A DNA stretch of 64,000 nucleotides, taken from NCBI RefSeq assembly GCF_910596095.1, contig NC_056550.1, positions 20,072,001-20,136,000 of the forward strand, read 5' to 3'. Below, piece by piece: positions 51,801 through 61,199 of this stretch. The notes under the pieces are model-generated. The model saw only the letters and a program-made list of their open reading frames with translations, was not told the DNA's origin and ran no database searches. The stretch's first letter is position 1. Each line of letters begins with the position of its first letter. Both the position numbers and the translations under genes were made by a program. Source of the DNA: Thunnus maccoyii. Its lineage: Eukaryota > Chordata > Actinopteri > Scombriformes > Scombridae.

Positions 51801-52854
51801 TTTCTATTCTTACATCAAAATACAATGATGTTTTCTTCCTGTAAAACTAAATATGACGAATACTTAGGCTTGATCCAACCAGTTTCAACCAATAATATCA
51901 TGACATCCACCCATCAATCAATCATCAACTTTTAGTGGCACAGAGAGTCATTGTGACACACCCACTTTTCAATGTTCAAATAAAAGTCCCCCCAACGTTA
52001 TGTCCTACGTGTCTATCCTGTTTCACTCGGAAATACGTCACGATACTGAAGCTAGATACTCTTGAAATGCCGTTTTATCTGGATTTTAAGGCCTTACAAT
52101 GATTCAGCATTTCAGTACACATTCTCTGTAAATTTCTATCACAATTTCTGTCCATCCATTAATCAATTAATTGACTAATTACCCTCTCTCTACACTATAT
52201 TTATTGTCCGACATTTTATTTGAGTGTCCAAATTCTGTGTGAAATTATATATCTATATATATATATCTTACAATAGCAAACAAAAATACACTACCTTCTG
52301 TCAAACAATGCACTGCATCACATTGTATAGGTGCAAAAATTACTGTCATGTCTGAGATTTTAGACTCCTGTGCCTGCAGAGCATTTTGTTGTGCACAGCA
52401 AATTTCATGTGTATCAAACCTCTCTGGGCATTCAGGAGTTTAGAAATTTGACCTTTAATTATAGTGCTCCCATTAGGACAATCAGTGTAATAATGGAAGA
52501 AAAAAAACAAACACTGGGAACAGAGTATTATCTGAGATGTCATCTGAGAAATCATGTTTGGTAGACTGAAAAGGCAGTCAAGTACGGTGGACTCATTTTG
52601 GGTTGAATCAGACACTGACTTTATGAACACGACGATCTGCATTTTCTGCCTCTGAGGATGCTTCTTTCATTTTTTTTAAAGCTGTTTATTTGCCATTCAT
52701 GGTTAACAGTCCAGTCCTGTAAAATGCTGTGATCTATTTCTGTCTTTAATTACAGATCACCTAAACTAAAAAATGTAGATGAGCAATTAGTTTGTCCCAC
52801 AGCTTCAGTGAGGGATAACAGGGGTTATTCATAAACGACAACTAACTGCATTCG

Positions 52855-52898
<44 letters not shown>

Positions 52899-55871
52899 CT
52901 GCAGGCTGTGAAGAACTGATTCATAAGTTTACTGTGGCAGGGATCAACACTGCGGAGTCAGATTAGCATTGCCCTATTGTGAGCCTTGGCGCACATGACA
53001 GCCAATGTAATTATTATACTAATTCAATTTGCATAATTTAACAAATACAAATTAGTTGTCCAAGCCAGTGTGCAAGAGCAGAGGGCCAAATACGAGAGAT
53101 GAAAAAAGCCAAAACTCTTACCTGCACCTGTTTTAAGAGACTGAGGTGTTTTTGTTTTTAGAGTCTGCAAAGAAACTAATGAGATACTGACTGCTTATGA
53201 CAATTTGTAACAGGATTTATAAAATACATTTTTATATAAAGTATTGAGTAATATCCCTTCAAGCTAAGAATACAGGGGGGTGGGGGTATTCTGGCTGCTG
53301 CAGTGTAATTATATCTTTGATCAACTGGGGCAGATGCATCAAACAGAACAAGTGAAAAAAAAAACATGGTGATGAACTGCATTGAATTTAATGATGGGAA
53401 GGAATAATGCAATGCAGACTATTTAATCACAGTCCTGAGTTATATAAGAAAGCAAATTAATATGAAAATGTCTGAATCTCAAATAAAAAACTGAATATGT
53501 CATTTACTACAGGTCATAGCTACATCACATATAATCTATAATCGTTCAAATGCAATGTGGTTTAAAGGAAACATTTGATTTTCAATGAAGTAATGCATGG
53601 AGCTAATAGTACTGGGCTGCAAAACTGCAGTCTGACATAACACATTGTGTCAGTAGCTGCATACCTGCACTGCAACAGAGCCCAGAACATCCCCGTGTTC
53701 CTGTTGATGGTTGAAGCGTCAGAGTTTTCCACCAGAAACTGTCCTTGAGCTGTCCAGAGCACTGCAGAGAAGTAAGGGAGAGGGGTCATTTGAGGAAGAA
53801 AATAAAAAAAAAAAAATTAACCAGTCACTTAATTGCCCTTGTGAAGTGAAAAATTATCTGTTCTGTGTTGGTAAGTAATGCATCTAACCATTCAGTAGCC
53901 CAGGGGCATGATAAAAATTCATCACACTGCATTAAAAACAGCCCAAATCATTTTTCTTCATTTATGCTCAGTAGAGGGATTCTTTCTCAGTATTTTCACT
54001 AACGTCTATGAGCAAGCTCAAGGTGCTGCATACTATTTGCAGTAACAGTGCCTAACCCATTTACGGTCTAATTTGGGATATACTGTTTATATGCATCATC
54101 ACGTCATGATAATCCCTGTATGCATGATTAAACACTATTTTAAATTTTAATACAAGAAACTGAGCTTGCAAAAGGCTGCAAAAACTCAACAGAGACCAAG
54201 TATTTATGTGCCACACTTATCTCGGGCTACTATTAATACACTGTAACACACTCCAATGTTGATATGCGTAATTCTGTAAATGGAATTCATGGATTCATGT
54301 GACGACCAAAGAAATGGAAAACTGCCTATTCTGAATTTTAAAAAGCTGTTAAACATTACAACTCATATTTTAGGATGCTGCATCTTAAGGGAGAGTATTT
54401 GGAAAGAGGACAAAGGTGTTTCGAGAACCATAAGAGTCGTCCTAAATGACTGTAATTTGTTCTAATTAAGGGAGTTTGGCCTTTAACTTGAGAACGGCTT
54501 TCTTTTTTCACAGTATGAGCTAAATATTCATCGCTGTGATAGGATAAGTATCAGCAACAATAATAATATAATCTTCAACTACTTACCTCCCTCTAAGGAT
54601 ATCTGAAAGTTTCTTTATATTTTGTATGCTGCTGCAAACAGTTCCAGTAATAAATAGCTTTAACGCTGTAGAAAAGAGTTCATGTCTGGTGAGTTAGTTA
54701 CAGTACAAACGATGGGAGATGAACTTACTGGCTGCTCCTATGCCGATCAGCACAGAGGTCAAGTAAAAGGCCCATGTCGAGGGGATGATGAACACAGCAA
54801 TGTAACCACTAGACAAGAAGCATGTGGACCAGTGATGAGTGTTTCAGTTTCAGCATTGTCGTCTATACATTGTGTGTAATTAGCATGACAATGGTTACCT
54901 GTAAAGTAGGCCACTCAGAAACATAGTAATTTTTGGTCCAATCACTGCAACGACTGTTGGTGCAAGTAAATTTGAGAATGAAAAGATCCCGTAGATGATT
55001 CCAAGACTGTGACGGAGGAGGAGAATTATAATTATTATATTAGCTGTTCATTAAAATTAACAGAATCTTTTCTTTTTCCTTTTTAATCCATCCTGAGCTG
55101 AATGAATCTGTATGACTCACCTGTGGTATCCACTTCCTGTGAAAGTATCATTCTCCAGGCTTTTCACTACAGTTTGCTGAAATTAAGAGGAAGAAGAAGA
55201 AGAAAACATCTCAGTGAAGAGCAGGGTCAGCCTAAACAGGATGTGTCATAATTATGCTCCTCAGCCTTTCATCCGGTTTGATAATTTCACTGACCAATGA
55301 AGAAAATTAGAAACACGAGATGCGCCTGACATGCAGCTGTGATTGGCCTGTTTGAAATACTACCCATGAGACATCAAATTGTGAAATGAAACATTGTGTG
55401 CCCAGAACTAAACTTTCAAAAAATGTTTTATGTTTGTTTTGTTCTTAGGGATAAATTATAAATATATAAATTATATAAAATATAAATTTACTAATTGAAC
55501 TACAACAAATCCATAAGAATTATATATTTTGTATTGCCAACATCTATTCCTATTTATAGGATTTGTGGAAACATGATAAGGTTATATCATCTTTCTGAAT
55601 GCGTTTTACAGAGTTAAGAGTTTCAGGAAATCTGTTCCTTCCATTAAAAAAATAAATAATTAAATATGTCAAATCAGTGCAGCGTCCTCTGCACGCTCCC
55701 TGAAAAAAAAACTTACAGAAAGAGGCACTGGTTTGAATGAGTAAAAACTTTAAGTGTGAAGTATAAAGTTTGTTGACTTACTTCAATGTTCCCACAGGTG
55801 GTGAAAGCGGTGAAAATAAACAGAAACCCCACACCCAAAATCACAACATTGAAAGTCCCTCTGTCTGCCAT
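45866..55871 (-). CDS. mfsd11: MFSD11, UNC93-like major facilitator protein, complete, 13 coding exons
   Basis: Exons in transcript order: 55871-55782, 55176-55121, 55006-54899, 54808-54729, 53761-53665, 50574-50516, 50332-50188, 48495-48458, 47563-47498, 47403-47278, 47177-47003, 46904-46769 and 46018-45866. All borders are GT-AG and phases join without a break into 442 codons; human MFSD11 has 449. Recognisable blocks are FTAFTTCGNIEQTVVKSL (start), SLGIIYGIFSFSNLLAP, VLIGIGAAMLWTAQGQ, FYSGVYGTCIGAT, KNNRF, LLGLGDSCFNTQL and AVAFFYSGYLLL. The family is a 12-helix UNC93-type membrane protein of the major facilitator fold with no settled substrate. The central loop is short and acidic (EEEMLSEEEG, exon 7). 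Exon 8 is only 38 bases. Its reading frame requires the weak exon 7 donor AT|GTAAAT, because the alternative GTGATG six bases earlier gives the wrong phase. The ATG at 55871 starts the conserved block directly and lacks the few extra N-terminal residues of the human protein. TTTATT at 45221 is an AATAAA on this strand. Confidence 0.97.
49358..50035. mobile_element. MITE with TTAAAGGTAYACTATRCAGG ends in mfsd11 intron
   Basis: The left end TTAAAGGTACACTATGCAGG faces the inverted right end TTAAAGGTATACTATACAGG; 678 bases. Short open frames inside it are incidental. It lies between exons 7 and 8 of mfsd11. Confidence 0.75.
51021..51340. mobile_element. hAT-type MITE remnant in mfsd11 intron 5
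   Basis: It begins TAGGGCTGCAGCTAACAATT, then ATTGATTAATCTGCCAATTA and TCTATAAAATGCCAGAAAAT, and closes near GTCAGAATAGTTGCAGATTC. This is a very common teleost element; the right terminal repeat is eroded. Confidence 0.65.
52856..52898. repeat. (TG)n microsatellite in mfsd11 intron 5
   Basis: About 40 bases of GT/TG dinucleotides ending in ATGTATGT. Confidence 0.9.
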
Positions 55872-57839
55872 GGTGTTTTCCTTGTGATCACAGCAACATA
55901 TTTGTAATCTATTACCGCTGCTGTCGATTAATTTGAACTACAAAACTAGGAAAGACTTCCATACGGATTCATAAAAGACTCAGGTAAATCCATTTTCACA
56001 AAGTCGCGCCAGTAAAGTTGACTTTACTAACTGTTAAGTTACAGCTTAATGCGCAAACAGCAGCAATATGAAAGGCGTAGTGGAGAATATGAGACACAGG
56101 CAGCAACAGTGCAGCACTGTTATGAGGACACTTCCCTCCTATCATACAAAGTACGCATGACAACTTGTGACTTTAATTAAAAGCTTTTTTTTTTTATTGC
56201 GGTCTTCCTTTTTGGCTGACTTCGACTTCGACATGTCGTCACCCACTTCGCTGTACACGGTAACCCTAGATTTGCGAAAGATCTCGCGAGATTGACCATT
56301 TCAACCTAAACTATCATCTTTCCCTAATTCTAGCCAACTACATCCAACCAAGTCTTGTATTGTGTCAAAACCAAATCAGGCTTAATTACAGCGTTTTCAC
56401 ATAATAAAACATAATTATTTTGTACAATGAAGAACAACCCAATACACAACAAATATCGCGAGAGTTTTGCGATTCTAGGGTTACCATCTGGACACGACCA
56501 CCCGCTTTTACTTCTTCTTCTTGTGCAATTTGCGGTAATTTACACTCATCTAGGCTGTGCTGCCTTCCAGAGGACAGTACTTTTGACAATGATTTGACAA
56601 CTTTAAGTGTCTTACACAGTGTCTAATGTAAAGAAACGATTTCTATGGCACTTTTAGTAGAGTTCTCCAATATTTAAAAATCACATGTAGCCTATATTCA
56701 GAGCCTCTAGACATAAGAAAAGGTGGGCAGATTTAGGCACTGAAATTGATGGAATTTGAAAGGAAAGGGGGATTAAGATCAGTATGAGGGATGAGATCGT
56801 AACTAAAAGTTAATATTGTCATCTGTAGTGTTTCTTTATTAGGTTTATTATATATATAAGAGAATAAGTTCAGGTCATAGGAGTCCATCAGGTAACTCAT
56901 CTGAAATAGTTCATCCTGTATATAAGATCCTTGGACACATTTCAGAACAAAGTTATTTAATGCAATTCATTCAATGTATAGGAAATGTATTGCCTTAGTT
57001 CATTTTCCAATTGATGTGCTCATACATAGATCCATGTACTACACTAGTAGTACTAGTGGTAAAAGTATGGGCTATGGTGCTGGGTGGTAGTACCACAAGA
57101 TGATGCTGCAGGAGATCATCTTCAAAAGTTTGGCATTTTTAACATAAACATAAAGTGGTTTAGGTCCTAATGTGAGTTTGAGAGAGTTGGAAGTGTTTCA
57201 TAAAATCCAGTAGTTGGCGATAATGCATTATTTTAAGTCTCAAACGTCATAGAATATAAAAGAAGAAGAAACCTTGACCAATAGCCATTGGGTAAAGTGC
57301 CACCTTTCGGTGTCTGCCTTTGCTGACACAACAACAAAGAAGCGTTAGGAAGCGAGAGCATTATCTACTTATCACTTCCGTCTTTGCTAAAATCCCCGTA
57401 TGCGGCAAGATCAGATAGTTCGTATTTTCAATTATTCGAATTAAAGTTGAATAATTAGGGCATTAAACTTATTTTGTGCCCCGCTTATTAAATTAAAAGT
57501 CATCGTATTGGCGTATTATTCAGATTATAACCAGAATTTTCCAAAAACAACTTTATTTTTAGTTATTCCTTTTGGGCATGCGCATTACCACTGTCTTGCC
57601 GTTCACTAACTGAAACAACAAACGTGTTAACGCTGTGACGGTAAGTGTAGCTGTTAGCTAGCTATATTCGTACTGTCATTTTAAAATATGTACTAATTGT
57701 TTTTTCTTGTTTGTTATGTTGTCACACGAAGATGAGCACGACATAAGTTGTGGTCGACTTTTGCTTCCTGAATATCAGCTCTCATCCTGCTCCCTGTAAA
57801 CTCTTTGCCACAACCTACAACAGATTGTACACAATCATC
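55872..57839. promoter_or_regulatory. Divergent mfsd11/ubfd1 promoter interval
   Basis: This is the 2.0 kb between the two start codons. Visible motifs are a perfect TCTCGCGAGA palindrome at 56282-56291 (the vertebrate core-promoter motif bound by BANP), CCAAT at 57278-57282 facing ATTGG at 57287-57291 (NF-Y type), and GGCATGCGCA near 57577-57586 (NRF1-like). A donor-like GTAAGT sits just before 57650, so ubfd1 may have a non-coding first exon. No TATA box is obvious near either start. The promoter assignment is inference from gene orientation and motifs. Confidence 0.55.
56251..56497. repeat. Inverted repeat with CGCG palindromes, MITE-like
   Basis: The left arm (56259-56293) reads GGTAACCCTAGA, then TTGCGAAAG, then TCTCGCGAGA. 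The right arm (56453-56485) is its reverse complement with a few changes: TATCGCGAGAG, TTTTGCGA, TCTAGGGTTACC. The spacer of about 160 bases is AT-rich. The symmetry continues outward weakly (GTACAC/GTGTCC-like blocks). The layout fits a small terminal-inverted-repeat element, but no target-site duplication could be fixed. Confidence 0.6.
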
Positions 57840-60825
57840 ATGGCGACCCGGGATGGTGGGTATTGAGAAAATATAGCAATATTTTCTTCATATCTTTGCA
57901 TTGAGCCTAGACACTGTTAATGGAATAACACGAGTTTCCAACTGATATGTTAATATATGACGCTATTAATGCTACGTATTGTAAATTCATGTCTATTCGT
58001 AACGTTATTTCTAAAATATTTACCAGTGTTGTAGCTAGCTAACGTTAACGCTTGCTAACGTCAGTCAAATTTAGATCTGATGAGGTCTAGCTAAGGTTAA
58101 TGTTAACCAGAATTAGGTTTGAATTGGTGAGCTGTAGCTGATAAAGAGCTAACTAAATATGATGAAGTTGTGAATGGCAATGACTAAGTGCCATGATGCA
58201 GTACGTTATGTTGCCAGTTTTATAAGGCCAACCATATTACAAGATCTAGTGTCTAACTTACACATTTTCGTCGGAAAACCATCTCTGTTTTGATTTGCTC
58301 TTTTTTCTATTTATTATCTCATCCAACACACAAGTAAGCATTGCTGCCTGCGTTTAGAAATTAACGTTGGAAAGGCCTCCAAAAGGGCAAAAGAGACGGA
58401 GTGCGTGAGCAGTAAAACGAAACTAGACTTCGTCACACACGTTTTACTGTGAAAGAACGGTATATATCCATACATTAACTACTGTGTGAAAGTATGGAGA
58501 AATACATCATAAAACATGTACAAATTCATTTTTTATACTTTACAGGAGAGCCATAAGAATTGCATCAAGAACCAACTAACCTACAGTTTGTTAAAGGATC
58601 TAAAATATAGAGATGTGGTAGACTTTAAATTGGTATCATCATCAAATAAGGTTAGAAATAATTAGTAACCTGAAAGTATACAAATATTTAAAATTAGAGA
58701 AAGCCAGTATCTTTATTATCTTAAAAAGGAAAAAAAAACAAAAAACGGGGAGTCGGGTTTCCCCCAGGAAATTTTTTAGCAGAGGTGTTTCCAGAATTGA
58801 CTCTTCTGCCAGCCTTGTCTGGTTATCAGTTTAGTAGATGATGGTCTAATCAACAGCCACACACACTGAATGAATGACATTTCCTGTGTGAAATTGAAAC
58901 TTCTGCTCTTTAGTTCATAAAAGTGGTAGTTTTATTATATAACTTTTGTGGAGGTGGTCTTAATTTCAGGCAAGGCTAAGAAATACTGAAAGATCGTTGT
59001 ATTTCAGGTAAAGTGGTAAATATATGGAAAAGTCACAGTGAAGAACTAAAAACCTGTAGCACACTTTGTAAGCTTAAAATTTGTTTTAAAATAATTTAAT
59101 CGATAAATGTAAAAATGTATCATCAAAACGGCATGTTGCAATTAGTGTGGTAGAAATATTGACATTTTTGTCTGTTGTTACTCTTGATAGAGGTGTAATA
59201 AGCTCTAGTTTCAGCCTACTTCTTCTTCTTCTTCTTCTTCTTTTATATCTGTAGAAAATCTTTAATGTTGCGATATGTGTTTTCTGTTGTGCTGTTTAGT
59301 CGATATTAATCACCCCTCTATTTTTTCGCTGCATTGTTTTTGTAATTCGCCACAGACTAAAATAAATTTCACTTTCAAAAACTAAACTGAAAAGTAATTT
59401 AACTGGGCCGTATTTCACTGTGTTAACTAAATAAAAAGACCAAATAAAACTTTCATTAACACAGATAGCAGGCTCGCTCGTATGGCATTATATAATACAC
59501 TGTTCATATGTCATTTCTGCAAGACAAACACTCCGACTTTCAGAATAGTTTCATCTATGTGGTAAAATGTGCGATATACTATTCTGAGAACTAACAACAT
59601 TGAATGCAGATGCAGTATATGATTTTATGTAATGGAAATAAATCTAAAGTTTTCATGCTCTTACAGGAAGTGAAGAAGTTATAATGGAAACTGAGGCAAA
59701 GTCAAAAGAAGCTGAACCACTAGGTGAACTTGTTGAAAAAGGTGACGCAGAATCTCCGTCAGATGCGGGAAACGCCACAACTCAGGACTCTAGTATTAGC
59801 AATGGAGACAACACAGACGAAAAGCAGGAGATGGTTGACTTGAAGATTATCTGGAACAAGATAAAGTATGATCTGAAAATTCCTGTTGATAGCACCGGAG
59901 CCAAACTAAAAGAGAGCATCCATTCTCTCACTGGTAAGAGCAGACAGTAGTTCAAACCTTAAACTAAATATCATTGTGAGTGTTCAGAGTGATCGACAAA
60001 GACTAATAATGTAATGACTGTTTTCCTTCACCTTAATAGGTCTTCCACCTGCAATGCAGAAAGTGATGTACAAAGGATTGCTTCCAGAGGACAAGACGCT
60101 ACGTGAAATAAAGATTACAAATGGTGCAAAAATAATGGTGGTAGGATCTACAATAAATGATGTATTAGCTGTGAATACACCCAAAGAGGTCATTCAGCAG
60201 GAAGTTAAAGCCGAAGAAAACAAGAAAGAGCCTTTATGCAGGCAAAAGGTAAGATTTATTACACGCACATGCAGTACAGTAAAGTATTTTCGGTAAGGTT
60301 TTGTGACTTTTAAACCTTTCTATAACCCCCATTATTGCAGCAACACAGGAAAGTTTTGGATAAAGGTAAACCAGATGATGTAATGCCAGCTGTCAAAGGA
60401 ACAAAGGTGAGAGCAAAGTTTCATTTTGTTTGGCTTGTAATTCTAAAGCAGTTGAGTGCTGCTGTTAGAGAAATACATTTATTGAATGTGTAATTTCAAT
60501 ACCAGACATAGTGACTAACTGCTCCATCTCACTAACAGGAACGATTACCAACAGTGCCTTTATCCGGAATGTATAACAAGTCCGGAGGAAAAGTTAGACT
60601 CACATTCAAACTGGAGCAGGATCAGTTGTGGATTGGAACAAAGGGTGAGATTATTGCTGCTGGCCTCATTTTGCCGAGCTCAGTGCAACACAAAGATACT
60701 GATAATAACTTTTTCTTCATCTTTGTGTATTCTCCTCTGCAGAGAGAACGGAGAAAGTCCCAATGGGCTCCATTAAAAACGTAGTGTCTGAACCCATTGA
60801 AGGCCATGAGGACTATAGCATGATG
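57840..60825 (+). CDS. ubfd1: UBFD1, ubiquitin-like domain protein, 3' end outside window
   Basis: Coding exons: 57840-57855 (MATRD plus one base), 59667-59933, 60040-60248, 60341-60406, 60539-60644 and 60743-60825. They join in phase into 249 codons. The protein has an acidic, poorly conserved N-terminus (residues 1-60), a ubiquitin-like domain at about 62-132 (VDLKIIWNK through KVMYKGLLPEDKTLREIK to AKIMVVGST), a linker with EENKKEPLCRQKQHRKVLDK, and the UBFD1-specific C-terminal domain (RLPTVPLSGMYNKSGGKVRL, KNVVSEPIEGHEDYSMM). The family's final exon, about 36 residues, is not found between 60826 and 64000. The gene therefore continues past the window, with a DIRS-like element in its last intron. 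Human UBFD1 is a poorly characterised ubiquitin-binding protein linked to NF-kappaB signalling in overexpression work. The tiny first coding exon rests on a good phase-1 donor and on reading through GSEEVI into METEAK. An alternative start is the ATG at 59684. Confidence 0.96.
59218..59243. repeat. (TTC)n microsatellite in ubfd1 intron 1
   Basis: Eight TTC units in a row, about 430 bases before ubfd1 exon 2. Confidence 0.85.
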
Positions 60826-61199
60826 GTAACTGTTCTTGCCGCTACCTGCATGTCAGACTTACGTTTTATGAGAATGCCAAACACTCAGAGACCAAACTCA
60901 TTTACATTATAATAGTGTATAGAGTAGCTAAGAAGCAGACTTAGATTAACCTTTATGTTTAAAGGCTCTGCTGTTATTCACTGTCAGTGAAAAAGAAGTC
61001 TTGTGACAAATAATTGGAGATCCAGATCTCTTTCAAGTGTCATTTAACAGCATTGATATAGAGATCATAAAGTTTAGGAGAATGTAAAGCTCAGTTGACA
61101 ATTCTGTCGTCTGGAAACTGATATCTTTTTAAGCTGGATGTTTTACTGAAAAGGGTCCTATAACTGCAATTACCAACAGCTTTTTATATCTCATTTTTA

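Noticed and set aside
51690..52080. Possible MITE starting AAAGTCAACATGAAATG
   Set aside because: The start resembles a fish repeat from memory, but no matching inverted end was found.
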